Assembly (NCBI GenBank): GCA_036004405.1
Contig: DASYRM010000067.1
Coordinates: 1-33,064 of the forward strand
DNA from: DASYRM01 sp036004405
GTDB taxonomy: Bacteria; Acidobacteriota; Vicinamibacteria; Vicinamibacterales; UBA2999
Length of the DNA stretch: 33,064 nt
Reading direction: 5' to 3'
In this document: one piece after another, positions 1 through 9,238 of the stretch
Layout of the letters: every line of letters starts with the position of its first letter
How positions within the stretch are numbered: the first letter of the stretch is position 1
Program-made: the position numbers and the translations under genes
The notes under the pieces: model-generated
Told to the model about the DNA's origin: nothing
Seen by the model: only the letters and a program-made list of their open reading frames with translations
Database searches by the model: none

Positions 1-339
1 CTCGAAGCCGCCGCCGACGGCGATCTCATCCAGGCGGTCCGTAGCGTGGCGGCTGGCGAGATGTATCTCAGCCCGGAACTGGCCGCGGCCCAGGCGCCGG
101 TGTCCGGCCCCGCCACGACGCGCCCCGACACCTCCGCCGCGCGTCTCACCGAGCGGGAGCGGCAGGTGCTGACGCTCGTGGCGCGCGGGCGCTCCAATCG
201 TGAGATCGCCGAGCTGCTCGGGCTGAGCGCGAACACCATCGCAGTCCATCGCGCCAACCTGATGAAGACGCTTGCCGTTCGCAAGACGGCCGCGCTGGTG
301 CTCTACGCCGTGCGGCATGGCCTGGTGACGGCAGACTGA
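1..339 (+). CDS. LuxR/NarL-family response regulator, C-terminal part (5' end outside window)
   Basis: The reading frame is open from base 1, so the gene begins before the window; 112 codons are visible. The first residues (LEAAADGDLIQAVRSVAAGE, then MYLSPEL) match the end of a NarL-type receiver domain and its linker. A GerE/LuxR helix-turn-helix follows, with LTERERQVLTLVARGRSNRE and the recognition-helix stretch ANTIAVHRANLMKTL. It ends TAALVLYAVRHGLV, usual for this family. Such proteins are cytoplasmic DNA-binding regulators controlled by phosphorylation from a sensor kinase. The phospho-acceptor Asp lies outside the window and cannot be checked. A palindromic element begins 5 bases after the stop. 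Whether it regulates the downstream cluster is unknown. Confidence 0.9.
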   Translation, partial: LEAAADGDLIQAVRSVAAGEMYLSPELAAAQAPVSGPATTRPDTSAARLTERERQVLTLVARGRSNREIAELLGLSANTIAVHRANLMKTLAVRKTAALVLYAVRHGLVTAD

Positions 340-343
340 CGAA

Positions 344-399
344 CGTAGAGGCGCACCTTTTGGGTGCGCCTGCGGCACATCTAAAGATGTGCCCCTACG
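344..399. repeat. Palindromic element, copy A (CGTAGAGG ... CCCCTACG)
   Basis: Outer arms CGTAGAGG (344-351) and CCCCTACG (392-399) pair with one mismatch. Inside are two hairpins: GGCGCACC (350-357) with GGTGCGCC (363-370), and GCACATCT (375-382) with AGATGTGC (385-392). It starts 5 bases after the stop of the upstream regulator and could act as a 3' end signal. It shares its ends and the GGCGCACC core with copy C (28701-28733) and its layout with copy B (25317-25367). REP-like intergenic repeat is the likeliest class. Confidence 0.7.
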
Positions 400-496
400 A
401 AAGCCTCCTCGCCTATTTGGGTGAGCCCCCGCGCTGCGCAGGGCGAAACCCCCATACGTCACGCGGATTAGTGGAGAATGGGCGCACTCCATCGCG

Positions 497-2935
497 ATGC
501 GCGCGACGATCTGCTGTCTCGTCCTTGCCGCTGCCGTAACTCCTGTCGCGACAGCCGCCCGCGCGCAACCGGCCGCGCCGGCTTCCGCGCCGGCACCGGC
601 GCGCGCCCATCAGCAGACGGTCACCGACTATTGCATCGGCTGTCATAACGAACGCGCCCGCACGGGTGGCCTCAGCCTCGAAGGCGCCGACCTGCGAGCG
701 GTACCGGCACATCCCGAACTCTGGGAGAAGGTGATTCGCAAGCTGCGGCTCGGCATGATGCCGCCGCAAGGCGCCCGCCGTCCGGAGGCCGCGGTCCTCG
801 ACGGACTGGCGGCGTCGCTCGAAACGGAGCTTGACGCGGCGGCGGCGGCCCGTCCCAGCCCCGGCCGCCCGGCTCTCCACCGGCTGAACCGGACCGAGTA
901 CGCGAACGCGGTTCGGGATCTGCTCGGTCTCGACGTGGACGTCGCCTCGCTGCTGCCCCCGGACAACGCCGCGTTCGGCTTCGACAACGTGGCGGACGCG
1001 CTCGGCAGCTCGCCCGCGCTCCTGCAGGCGTATCTCTCCGCCGCCCGCAAGATCAGCGCGGTGGCGGTCGGCGATCCCCGCGCCAGCACCGGCAGCCGGA
1101 CCTACAGCGCGCGGCAGGATTTGTCGCAGGGCCACCATCTCGACGGGCTGCCGCTCGGAACCGTGGGCGGCCTGCGCGCCATGCACACCTTCCCGGTGGA
1201 CGGCGAATACGAGTTCCAGGTGCGGATGTGGCGCACCAACCTGAGCGCGATCCGCGGCCTCGAGTACGCCCACGATGTCGAGCTGTCGCTGGACGGTGCC
1301 CGCGTGCTGCTGGGCACGATCGGCGGCAGCGACGATCTCGTGGCGCTGCAAAAGAACCCGACCGCGGCGTCGGACGGCATCGAGACGCAGCGTCTCCGGA
1401 CCCGCGTCGCGGTCAAGGCGGGGCAGCGCGAGCTGGTGGCCGCGCTGCTCGACGAAACGCCCGCCGTGCTGCAGGCGGCGCGCCTGAAACCGTTCGTCCG
1501 CGATTTCGACAACCCCTTCGGCGCCGAGCGATCGCCGCACATCCAGTCGATCACGGTGACCGGTCCGTTCAACGGCCGCGGCGCCAGCGAGCTCCCCAGC
1601 CGCATGGTGTTCGCATGTCGGCCGCCTTCGCCCTCCGGGCTTCGGCGCGCCAAGCACCTGGACGCTGGTGAAGAAGCCTGTGCCCGGCGCATTGGCGCGG
1701 GGTTGGCGCGTCGCGCGTTCCGGCGGCCGGTGAGCGTGGCGGAAACCGCCGCGCTGGTCGAGACCTTCCGGCGCGAGCGGGCGTCGGGGACGTTCGACTC
1801 CGGCATCGAGGCGGTTCTGCGACGCGTCCTGGCGAGCCCGTCGTTCGTCTTCAGGCCGGAGATCGAGCCGGCCGGCACGCCGCCCGGCACCGTGTTCGCC
1901 TTGAACGGCTACGAGCTGGCCTCGCGCCTCTCCTTCTTTCTGTGGAGCTCCATCCCGGATGCCGAGCTGCTGCGCGTAACGGGGCGGGGGACGCTGACGC
2001 GCCCGGCCGTGCTCGCAGAGCAGGTGCGCCGGATGCTTGCCGACCCAAAGGCGCGCGCCCTGACGGTCAACTTCGCGGGGCAATGGCTCTACCTTCGGAA
2101 TCTCGGCGGCATCCAGCCAAACTCCGATCTCTTCCCCGACTTCGACGACAACCTGCGGCAGGCGATGCGCACCGAGGCCGAGCTGTTCTTCGACAGCATC
2201 GTGCGCGAGGATCGCAGCGTCGTCGATCTGCTGACCGCGAGCGACACCTTCGTCAACGAACGGCTGGCGCGCCACTACGGGATTGCCGGCGTGGTTGGCG
2301 CGCGGTTCCGCCGCGTCACCGTGACCGACGATCGCCGCGGGCTGCTCGGCAAGGGGGCGATCCTGCTGGCCACGTCGCACGCCACGACCACCTCGCCCGT
2401 GCTTCGCGGCAAATGGGTCCTCGACAACCTGCTCGGCTCGCCGCCGCCGGCGCCTCCGCCCAACGTGCCCGCACTGCCCGAGAACGATCCAGCCGCGCCG
2501 CGCACCCTGCGCGAGCAGCTGGAGCGTCATCGCGCCAACCCGGCCTGCGCGGGGTGTCACAAGCTCATGGATCCGATCGGATTCGCGCTCGAGAACTTCG
2601 ATGCCGTCGGCGCCTGGCGCGCGGCGAGCGCGTCGGGGTCGCCGCTCGACACGGCCGATGTGATGGCCAACGGCAGGCGCATCGAGAGCGTCGACGGTCT
2701 GCGCGCCTCGCTGGCCGAGCGCCCCGAGGTCTTCGTGCGCACCGTCGTCGAGAAGCTGCTGGTCTATGCGCTCGGGCGCGGACTCGAGCCCCAGGACATG
2801 CCGGCGGTTCGCGCCATCGTCCGCGACGCGCGCGCCGGTGGCTATCGCTTCTCGGCAATCGCGACCGGCATTGCGCGCAGCGTGCCGTTCCGGATGAGCG
2901 TGTCGGCGCCGGTTCGCAGTGTCGCGACCCACTAG
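497..2935 (+). CDS. DUF1592-family exported di-CxxCH cytochrome, copy 1
   Basis: An 812-residue protein with a signal peptide ending near ARAQ. Domain order is that of planctomycete/acidobacterial DUF1587-1595-1592-1588-1585 proteins: N-terminal cytochrome-like segment with C46IGCH50; DUF1587 about 128-192 (HRLNRTEYANAVRDLLGL); a beta-rich, CBM-like stretch about 230-350; DUF1595 about 392-456; DUF1592 about 466-596 (ELASRLSFFLWSSIPD, FPDFDDNLRQAM); DUF1588 about 614-709 with a second motif C684AGCH688; DUF1585 about 731-800. Two CxxCH motifs suggest covalent heme c and periplasmic or outer-surface electron transfer; the substrate is not established for the family. GGAGA at 473-477 is far from this ATG (about 19 bases), but no better start exists. 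First gene of a tight run; the DUF1552 partner follows after 10 bases. A close paralogue lies at 11145-13610. Confidence 0.9.
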   Translation: MRATICCLVLAAAVTPVATAARAQPAAPASAPAPARAHQQTVTDYCIGCHNERARTGGLSLEGADLRAVPAHPELWEKVIRKLRLGMMPPQGARRPEAAVLDGLAASLETELDAAAAARPSPGRPALHRLNRTEYANAVRDLLGLDVDVASLLPPDNAAFGFDNVADALGSSPALLQAYLSAARKISAVAVGDPRASTGSRTYSARQDLSQGHHLDGLPLGTVGGLRAMHTFPVDGEYEFQVRMWRTNLSAIRGLEYAHDVELSLDGARVLLGTIGGSDDLVALQKNPTAASDGIETQRLRTRVAVKAGQRELVAALLDETPAVLQAARLKPFVRDFDNPFGAERSPHIQSITVTGPFNGRGASELPSRMVFACRPPSPSGLRRAKHLDAGEEACARRIGAGLARRAFRRPVSVAETAALVETFRRERASGTFDSGIEAVLRRVLASPSFVFRPEIEPAGTPPGTVFALNGYELASRLSFFLWSSIPDAELLRVTGRGTLTRPAVLAEQVRRMLADPKARALTVNFAGQWLYLRNLGGIQPNSDLFPDFDDNLRQAMRTEAELFFDSIVREDRSVVDLLTASDTFVNERLARHYGIAGVVGARFRRVTVTDDRRGLLGKGAILLATSHATTTSPVLRGKWVLDNLLGSPPPAPPPNVPALPENDPAAPRTLREQLERHRANPACAGCHKLMDPIGFALENFDAVGAWRAASASGSPLDTADVMANGRRIESVDGLRASLAERPEVFVRTVVEKLLVYALGRGLEPQDMPAVRAIVRDARAGGYRFSAIATGIARSVPFRMSVSAPVRSVATH

Positions 2936-2945
2936 CGGAGAGCCC

Positions 2946-4265
2946 ATGTTCCTCACCAGAAACGCCTTGTCCCGTCGCAGCGTCCTCCGCGGTCTCGGCG
3001 CGGCGGTGAGCCTTCCACTGCTCGACGCCATGGTGCCTGCGGCCACGGCGCTCGCGGTCACGCCGGCCGCCACGCCCAAGCGCTTCGGCTTCATGTACAT
3101 CCCGCACGGCGCCGACATGGCTTCATGGACGCCGGCGGCCGCCGGCGCTCTCGACCAGCTGCCGCCAACGCTCTCGGTGGTGGAGCCGCTGAAGGATCAG
3201 ATGGTGGTCATCACCAACCTGATGCGGGCCGGTGGCGTCGCCGAGATGCACGCCGCAGCGGCATCGGGCTGGTTGAGCGGCGCCGTGCCCAAGCGCACGG
3301 AAGGGCAGGACTACCGCATCGGCACGACGATCGATCAGGTGCTCGCCGGCCGCGTGGGCCGCGAGACGCCGTTCCCGTCGCTCGAGTTCGCGACCGAGGA
3401 CTTCACCGGCTACGTGGGCGGCTGCACCCCGGGCTACAGCTGCGCCTACATGAACACCATCTCGTGGTCGTCGCCGACGACGCCGCTGCCGATGGAGATC
3501 AATCCGCGAACGGCGTTCGAGCGCCTGTTCGGCGACGGCGCGTCGGACGGCGAGCGCCGGCGCATTCTCGCCGAGGATCGAAGCCTGCTCGATGCGATCA
3601 CCCAGGAGGCGCGTGCCCTCCGGACGCGGCTGGGCGCCGGCGACCGCGCTCGCGTCTCGGACTACCTCGACAACGTTCGCGAGATCGAGCAGCGCATCCA
3701 GCGAACGGAGGGGCAGCAGCGCGTGCACGTGGAGCTCGGCGACACGCCGCTCGGCATTCCCGCCGCCTTCGGCGATCACACGGCGCTGATGTTCGATCTC
3801 CTCACGATGGCGTTCCGCGCCGATCTGACCCGCGTGTTCACGTTCATGATGTCGCGCGAGGGCAGCCAGCGCACGTTCGCCAACATCGGGCTGCCGGATC
3901 CGTGGCACGTGACGTCGCACCACGGCGAGCAGCCGGAGAAGATCGCCCGCAACGCCAAGATCAACGTCTTCTGTCTCGACCTGGTGGGCACGTTCGTCGA
4001 ACGGCTGCGGGCGACGCCCGACGGCGACGGGTCGCTGCTCGATTCGTCGCTCCTCTTCTACGGCAGCGGCATGGGCAACTCGAACGTCCACGCCACCGAC
4101 CCGCTGCCGATGCTCGCCTTCGGCGGCGGCGCCGGCCGCGGCAGCCGCCACGTCGTGCTGCGTGAGAAGACCGAGATCGGGAACCTGTGGCTGACGGTGG
4201 CCAACCGCTTCGGCGCGTCGCTCGACCGCTTCGGCGACAGCGACGGCACGGTGGAGGTCTTCTGA
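2946..4265 (+). CDS. DUF1552 Tat-exported protein, copy 1
   Basis: A 439-residue protein beginning MFLTRNALSRRSVLRG; R10-R11 followed by a hydrophobic stretch is a twin-arginine export signal, implying folded, possibly cofactor- or metal-bearing export. I chose the ATG at 2946 because GGAG (2937-2940) sits 5 bases upstream and the Tat signal begins there. An in-frame ATG at 2919 would overlap the previous gene. Conserved blocks are GGCTPGYSCAYMNTISW, WHVTSHHGEQPEK (H321, H325, H326) and GSGMGNSNVHATDPLPML near the C-terminus. The last resembles DUF1501/alkaline-phosphatase-like proteins, so a hydrolase-like fold is possible (inference). DUF1552 genes commonly sit beside DUF1592 cytochromes. 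The biochemical role is unknown. Confidence 0.9.
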   Translation: MFLTRNALSRRSVLRGLGAAVSLPLLDAMVPAATALAVTPAATPKRFGFMYIPHGADMASWTPAAAGALDQLPPTLSVVEPLKDQMVVITNLMRAGGVAEMHAAAASGWLSGAVPKRTEGQDYRIGTTIDQVLAGRVGRETPFPSLEFATEDFTGYVGGCTPGYSCAYMNTISWSSPTTPLPMEINPRTAFERLFGDGASDGERRRILAEDRSLLDAITQEARALRTRLGAGDRARVSDYLDNVREIEQRIQRTEGQQRVHVELGDTPLGIPAAFGDHTALMFDLLTMAFRADLTRVFTFMMSREGSQRTFANIGLPDPWHVTSHHGEQPEKIARNAKINVFCLDLVGTFVERLRATPDGDGSLLDSSLLFYGSGMGNSNVHATDPLPMLAFGGGAGRGSRHVVLREKTEIGNLWLTVANRFGASLDRFGDSDGTVEVF

Positions 4266-5719
4266 TGTCGAGGCTACGCGCGCTCCTGAGCGCGCTGGCG
4301 CTGGTCGTGCTGCCGGTCGTGGTGATTGCCGATGGCAACACGGTGGAGGCCGACGGCACCACGCCTCTGCACCGGGCCGCGTACGCGGGCGATGTGCGTC
4401 AGGTGCGGGCGTTGCTGCAGGCGGGCGCCCGGCCGGATGCCGCCAACCGCTACGGCGTGACGCCCCTGTCGCTTGCGGCCGGGGCCGGGAGCGCCGACCT
4501 GGTGAGGCTGCTGGTCGAGGGCGGTGCCAGCGTGCGCGCCGCCGACGCGGCGCTGCGGGACGGCCAGACCACGCTCATGCTGGCGGCCCGCGCCGGCAAC
4601 GCCGCCGTGATCGACCTGCTGCTGAAGCACGGTGCCGACCCGAATGCGGTGGAGCGCCGAACCGGCACCACGGCGCTGATGTGGGCCGCGCTCGACGATC
4701 GAGCCGACGCGATTCGCGCGCTCGCCGGCGGCGGCGCCGACGTCGGCGCCCGCTCGGCCCGCACGGCATTCCCCCACACGCCGCCCGGCGTCATTGGCGA
4801 TGCGCTGGAAGAGGGGTTGTCGTACGTCGGCCAGACGGTGTTGCCGAAGGGGAGCTGGACGCCGCTGATGTATGCGGCGCGGCAGGGCGCGCGTGCGGCG
4901 GTGGCGGCGCTGGCCGACGCGAAGGCCGATCTCGACGCCGCAGATCCGGACGGAGCGACCGCGCTGGCGCTGGCCGCCATCAACGGCCATGCGGACGTGG
5001 TGGCGCTGCTGCTCGACCGGGGCGCCAATCCCAACCTGGCCGATCGCACCGGGATGACCCCGCTCTATGCGGCCGTCGATCTGCACACGATGCAGCTTGG
5101 ATTCGGACGGCCCGATCCGCCGCCGGCCGTCGTGGCCGGGAGCGTGGACATCGTGAAGGCGCTGCTCGCGCACGGCGCCAATCCGAACGCGCGGCTGGCG
5201 ACGCGGATCCTGAAGCGCGTGTACACCGCCGGAGACGGCAGGCTGGGCAAGGGCGCCACACCGTACATGCGCGCCGCACGAGCCGGCGACGTGGCCCTGA
5301 TGAAGCTGCTGCTGGCCGCGGGCGCCGACGCGGCGCTCCCGCAGGACAACGGCAACTCGCCGCTGCTGCTGGCGGCGGGGCTCGGCTACCGTGGCCCGAT
5401 CGGCGGCACCGAGCAGATGGCGCTCGACGCCATCGCGTTCAGCCTCGAGCACGGCGCCGACATCAACGCGGTGAACACCGCCGGCGAGACGGCGGTCCAC
5501 ATGGCGGCGACCACCAACTTTGCCGAGAGCGGCACGTCGGCCGGGTCGCTCGCGATCGTGAAGTTCCTGGTCGAGCGCGGCGCCCGGCTCGACATCCGCA
5601 ATAAGCAGGGGCAGACCGCCCTCGAATCGGTGCTGCGCGCCAAGGAGCACAGCGCGCCCATCGAAGCCTTTCTCCGTGAGCGCTCGCCGGCGCCGGCGTT
5701 GGCAGCCGCCACTCCATAA
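4265..5719 (+). CDS. Secreted ankyrin-repeat protein, copy 1
   Basis: A 484-residue protein. The ATG at 4265 overlaps the upstream TGA by one base, with GGAGG (4253-4257) 7 bases before it, so translational coupling to the DUF1552 gene is likely. The N-terminus MSRLRALLSALALVVLPVVV is a signal peptide; the mature protein is about 11 ankyrin repeats (DGTTPLHRAAYAG, YGVTPLSLAAGAG, TGTTALMWAALDD, DGATALALAAING and others). Extra segments interrupt the array after the repeat ending in MWA and after MTPLYAAVD, at the same places as in the paralogues at 9245 and 14955. Ankyrin arrays bind proteins. The periplasmic AnkB of Pseudomonas aeruginosa, needed for full KatB catalase activity, is a known precedent for pairing with a heme protein. 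A scaffold or protective partner for the cytochrome/DUF1552 pair is inferred. Confidence 0.9.
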   Translation: MSRLRALLSALALVVLPVVVIADGNTVEADGTTPLHRAAYAGDVRQVRALLQAGARPDAANRYGVTPLSLAAGAGSADLVRLLVEGGASVRAADAALRDGQTTLMLAARAGNAAVIDLLLKHGADPNAVERRTGTTALMWAALDDRADAIRALAGGGADVGARSARTAFPHTPPGVIGDALEEGLSYVGQTVLPKGSWTPLMYAARQGARAAVAALADAKADLDAADPDGATALALAAINGHADVVALLLDRGANPNLADRTGMTPLYAAVDLHTMQLGFGRPDPPPAVVAGSVDIVKALLAHGANPNARLATRILKRVYTAGDGRLGKGATPYMRAARAGDVALMKLLLAAGADAALPQDNGNSPLLLAAGLGYRGPIGGTEQMALDAIAFSLEHGADINAVNTAGETAVHMAATTNFAESGTSAGSLAIVKFLVERGARLDIRNKQGQTALESVLRAKEHSAPIEAFLRERSPAPALAAATP

Positions 5720-5723
5720 GCCC

Positions 5724-7295
5724 ATGGCCCGACTTGTCGCCGTGCTCGTCGCGCTCGCGGCCTCCGCTGGTCTCGCCGTACACGCCGCGGGGCCTGCTTC
5801 CGTCACCGTGGCGGGCGGCCGGCTCGAAGGCGGCGTCGGGCGCGATGCCGCCGTGCGCGTGTTCAAGGGGATCCCGTTTGCCGCCCCGCCTGTGGGCCCG
5901 CGCCGCTGGAAAGCGCCCGAGCCCGCAGCGGCGTGGACCGGCGTGCGGGCGGCGGACCGATTCGCGCCGGCCTGCGTGCAGAACGTGGCGGGCGTGCGGC
6001 TGCCCTGGACCGAAGAGTTCATGCACCAGGGCGCGGTGGACGAGGACTGTCTGTATCTCAACGTGTGGACCACCGGCAGCCGCGGCGCGAAGCGGCCGGT
6101 GCTCGTCTACATCTACGGCGGCGGGTTCAACGAGGGCTCGGGCTCGGTGGCGATCTACGACGGCGAGGCGCTGGCGAAGAAGGGGCTCGTCGTCGTCACG
6201 TTCAACTACCGCGTCGGCGTGTTCGGGTTCCTGTCGCATCCCGATCTCGCGGCGGAATCGCCGCACGCCGCGTCGGGTAATTACGGGCTGCTGGATCAGG
6301 TGGCGGCTCTGCGGTGGATCCAGGAGAACATCGCCGCGTTCGGCGGCGACGCGGGCAACGTGACGATTGCCGGGCAGTCGGCCGGTGCGATGTCGGTGTA
6401 TCTGCTGACGGCCTCGCCACGGACCCGAGGGCTCTTCCATCGCGCCGTCGTGCAGAGCGGGCCCGGCGGGCTGGCGTCGTTCGGCGTCGGGTCGGCGCGG
6501 GGCCTGGCACAGTCGCGGACGGTGGCCGCGCAGGCGGGAGCGGCGTTTGCCAAGGCGCACGGCGCCGCGTCGCTCATGGCGCTGCGCGCGCGCGCCGCGC
6601 GAGAGCTGCTCGTGCCGGTGGCCGGAGCGCCGCCGGTGCGGTTCGGACCGGTCATCGACGGCTGGTTGCTAACCGACGACATCGAAGCGGTGTACGCGAC
6701 CGGACGGCAGCAGGACGTGCCGCTGCTCACCGGCATGAACGCCGACGAGGGCAGCGCGTTCGCCGGCTACGGCACGGCCACCGCCGCGGCGTTTCGCGAT
6801 CAGGCGAGGACGCGATTCGGCGAGCGGGCGGAACAGTTCCTCAGGTTGTATCCAGCCGCCAGCGACGCCGAGGCCGCCCGCGCCCAGGTGCGCAGCGCGC
6901 GCGACGGCGCGCTCGTGGCGCTGCAGCAGCTCGTCTCGCAGCGTGCCGAGACGTCGAAGACGCCGGCCTACGTCTACTACTTCGAGCGTGCGATCCCCTG
7001 GCCCGAGCACCCCCAGTACGGCGCGTTCCATACCGGCGAGGTGCCCTACGTGTTTGCCAACCTGGCGCTGCTGAAGCGTCCGTGGACGCCCGTCGATCGC
7101 CGCCTCGCCGCCTTCGTCTCGTCGTACTGGGTGCGCTTTGCCACCAGCGGCAATCCCAACGGGCCGGGCCTGGCGTCGTGGCCGGCGTTCATGCCGAAGG
7201 CGCCGTCGGTGATGGTGCTGGGAGACACACCCAAGGCGCGCACGCTGCCCGAGGATCTCTCCCGCCGATTCTTCGAAACTGGCGAGGCTCGCTAA
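5724..7295 (+). CDS. Secreted type B carboxylesterase (alpha/beta hydrolase)
   Basis: A 523-residue protein starting MARLVAVLVALAASAGLAVH (signal peptide), 4 bases after the ankyrin stop. Family signatures are FKGIPFAAPPVGPRRW, EDCLYLNVWT, oxyanion-hole YIYGGGF (Tyr where HGGGF is common), the nucleophile elbow AGQSAG with Ser219, and the other expected catalytic residues: Glu342 in NADEGSAF and His436 in FHTGEVPYVF. The triad is complete, so an active exported esterase is expected; the natural ester is unknown. I chose 5724 over an in-frame ATG at 5676 because it begins at the signal peptide and does not overlap the ankyrin gene. There is no clear ribosome binding site, so coupled translation is likely. 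The quinohemoprotein-like dehydrogenase follows after 28 bases, which would allow ester cleavage followed by alcohol oxidation. Confidence 0.92.
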   Translation: MARLVAVLVALAASAGLAVHAAGPASVTVAGGRLEGGVGRDAAVRVFKGIPFAAPPVGPRRWKAPEPAAAWTGVRAADRFAPACVQNVAGVRLPWTEEFMHQGAVDEDCLYLNVWTTGSRGAKRPVLVYIYGGGFNEGSGSVAIYDGEALAKKGLVVVTFNYRVGVFGFLSHPDLAAESPHAASGNYGLLDQVAALRWIQENIAAFGGDAGNVTIAGQSAGAMSVYLLTASPRTRGLFHRAVVQSGPGGLASFGVGSARGLAQSRTVAAQAGAAFAKAHGAASLMALRARAARELLVPVAGAPPVRFGPVIDGWLLTDDIEAVYATGRQQDVPLLTGMNADEGSAFAGYGTATAAAFRDQARTRFGERAEQFLRLYPAASDAEAARAQVRSARDGALVALQQLVSQRAETSKTPAYVYYFERAIPWPEHPQYGAFHTGEVPYVFANLALLKRPWTPVDRRLAAFVSSYWVRFATSGNPNGPGLASWPAFMPKAPSVMVLGDTPKARTLPEDLSRRFFETGEAR

Positions 7296-7323
7296 CTTCA
7301 CTGACCGGTAAGCTAGAGCCACC

Positions 7324-9159
7324 TTGATCCGCATCCTCCTCGTGCTGGCCGCCCTGGCCGTCCCCGCCGTCGCCACCGCGCAGGACGGCGCCGCTCTCTA
7401 CAAGGAACTGTGCTCGTCGTGTCACGACACCGCGGTCGATCGCGCGCCGTCGCGCGAGGCGCTGCGGGCGATGAGCCCGCAGCGGATCCTCGACGCGATG
7501 GAAGCCGGGCCGATGGTGGCGATGACGCAGCTGCGCAGCGCGGCGGAGCGGCGCGCCATTGCCGAGTTCGCCAGCGGCCGCGGCTTCGGCACGCCGTTCT
7601 CCGTTGCGCCGGCGGCGAAAGCGATGTGCACCGCCAGTCGCGGCACGTTCACGATGACGCCGGCATTGCCCGCGTGGAACGGGTTCGGCCAGAACGCGTC
7701 GAACACGCGTTTCCAGGCGGGCCCAGCGGCGGGCCTCACGGCGGCCGCCGTGCCGAAGCTGAAACTGAAGTGGGCCTTCGGGCTGCCAGGCGACGTGCAG
7801 TCGTGGGCCGGCATCACGCTCGCAGGCGGGCGTCTCTTCTTCGGAAGCATTGCTGGCAACGTCTACTCGCTGGACGCCAAGACGGGGTGCGTCTATTGGG
7901 CCTTCGATGCCGGTACTATCGTACGCACCGCCGTCAGCGTCGGGCCGCTTGGTGCGACGGGGCGCTTCGGCGCGTTCTTCGGCGATGCGCGTGGCAGCGC
8001 CTACGCGCTCGACGCGGCCACCGGCGCGCTCATCTGGAAAGTGGCGGCCGAAACCTATCCGTCCGCGCGGCTCACGGGGTCGCCCGTCCTGCACGACGGG
8101 CGGCTGTACGTGCCGGTCTCGTCGAGCGAGGAAGGGGTCGGCTCGCTCATCGACTACGAGTGCTGCAAGTTCCGCGGGAGCATCGTGGCGCTCGACGCGG
8201 CGACGGGCCGGCAACTCTGGAAGAGCTACACCATTCCCGACGAACCGAAGCCGGTTCGCAAGAACGCCAAGGGCGTGCAGTTGTGGGGGCCCTCCGGAGC
8301 GCCCGTCTGGTCGAGCCCGGTCGTGGATCCCGTGCGCCGCGCGCTCTACGTGACGACCGGCAACAACTACAGCGATCCGCCCACCGCCACCAGCGATGCG
8401 TTCATGGCGATGGATCTCGAGACGGGCCGCATCCTGTGGACGCACCAGGTGCACGCGCGCGACGCCTACGTGTCGGCGTGCCGTCTCGAAGACAAGACCA
8501 ACTGCCCCGAGGCGAAGGGACCCGACTTCGACTTCGCCGCATCGCCCATCCTCGTGTCGCTCGGCAACGGCCGCCGCGCGCTCGTGGCCGGCCACAAGTC
8601 GGGCAACGTCTACGCGGTCGATCCGGATCGCGAGGGTGCGCGCCTGTGGGAGACGCGCGTGGGTGAGGGCGGCTCGATGGGCGGCGTGCAGTGGGGATCA
8701 GCCGCCGACGCGCAAAACGTCTACGTGGCGCTCTCGGACCTCGGGCGCATCATGCTCAGCTACACCCAGTTCACCGACGCCGACCGCAACCGTGGCGGCG
8801 GTATGTTCGCCCTGCGACTCACCGATGGCGCCCGCGTCTGGCACACGCCACCGATGCCGTGCGACGCCCGTCCCCGCTGCAGCCCGGCACAGTCTGGCGC
8901 TGTGAGCGCCATGCCGGGCGCCGCCTTCGCGGGGTCGCTCGACGGGCATCTGCGCGCCTACTCGGCCGCGACCGGCGCCGTCGTATGGGACTACGACACC
9001 GTTCGCACCTACGAGACGGTCAACGGCGTGCCGGCCCGCGGCGGCTCGCTGGACGGTCCAGGCCCGGTCATCGGGGGCGGGATGGTGTTCGTGAACTCGG
9101 GCTATACCGTGGACGGCGGGGCTCCAGGCAACGTCGTCCTGGCCTTCGGAACTGACTGA
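7324..9159 (+). CDS. Cytochrome c / PQQ-type beta-propeller dehydrogenase (polyvinyl-alcohol-dehydrogenase-like)
   Basis: A 611-residue protein with a TTG start; no ATG precedes the signal peptide (IRILLVLAALAVPAVATAQ). An N-terminal cytochrome c domain with C30SSCH34 is followed from about residue 115 by a PQQ-type propeller with repeated GxxYxLDAxTG blades (NVYSLDAKTGCVYWAF, SAYALDAATGALIWK, SIVALDAATGRQLWK, FMAMDLETGRILWTH, HLRAYSAATGAVVWDY). The YECCKFRGS segment and the N-terminal cytochrome resemble polyvinyl-alcohol-dehydrogenase-like quinohemoproteins, which oxidise alcohols in the periplasm and pass electrons to heme c. PQQ binding is inferred from the fold; a structural BamB-like propeller is a less likely alternative because of the fused cytochrome. 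Downstream of the esterase, probably the same transcript. Confidence 0.85.
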   Translation: MIRILLVLAALAVPAVATAQDGAALYKELCSSCHDTAVDRAPSREALRAMSPQRILDAMEAGPMVAMTQLRSAAERRAIAEFASGRGFGTPFSVAPAAKAMCTASRGTFTMTPALPAWNGFGQNASNTRFQAGPAAGLTAAAVPKLKLKWAFGLPGDVQSWAGITLAGGRLFFGSIAGNVYSLDAKTGCVYWAFDAGTIVRTAVSVGPLGATGRFGAFFGDARGSAYALDAATGALIWKVAAETYPSARLTGSPVLHDGRLYVPVSSSEEGVGSLIDYECCKFRGSIVALDAATGRQLWKSYTIPDEPKPVRKNAKGVQLWGPSGAPVWSSPVVDPVRRALYVTTGNNYSDPPTATSDAFMAMDLETGRILWTHQVHARDAYVSACRLEDKTNCPEAKGPDFDFAASPILVSLGNGRRALVAGHKSGNVYAVDPDREGARLWETRVGEGGSMGGVQWGSAADAQNVYVALSDLGRIMLSYTQFTDADRNRGGGMFALRLTDGARVWHTPPMPCDARPRCSPAQSGAVSAMPGAAFAGSLDGHLRAYSAATGAVVWDYDTVRTYETVNGVPARGGSLDGPGPVIGGGMVFVNSGYTVDGGAPGNVVLAFGTD

Positions 9160-9238
9160 GATTTGCGCCATCGCCTCCCCTGTCTACGGGGGGCGGCTGG
9201 CGGCCGAAGGCGGTATGATCTCCTTTGGACTCAAGTAC

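Noticed and set aside
413..3118. 901-codon open frame on the minus strand opposite the first DUF1592 gene, and similar long antisense frames at 4274-6073, 10800-13211, 14913-16826, 26746-28713, 29769-31568 and 31626-33056
   Set aside because: They are Arg/Ala/Gly/His-rich with no recognisable domains and mirror well-supported genes. High GC keeps antisense frames open.
9172..9193. Weak stem-loop between the PQQ gene and the ankyrin gene
   Set aside because: Only about six pairs, one of them G-T, and no T-run; too weak to call a terminator.
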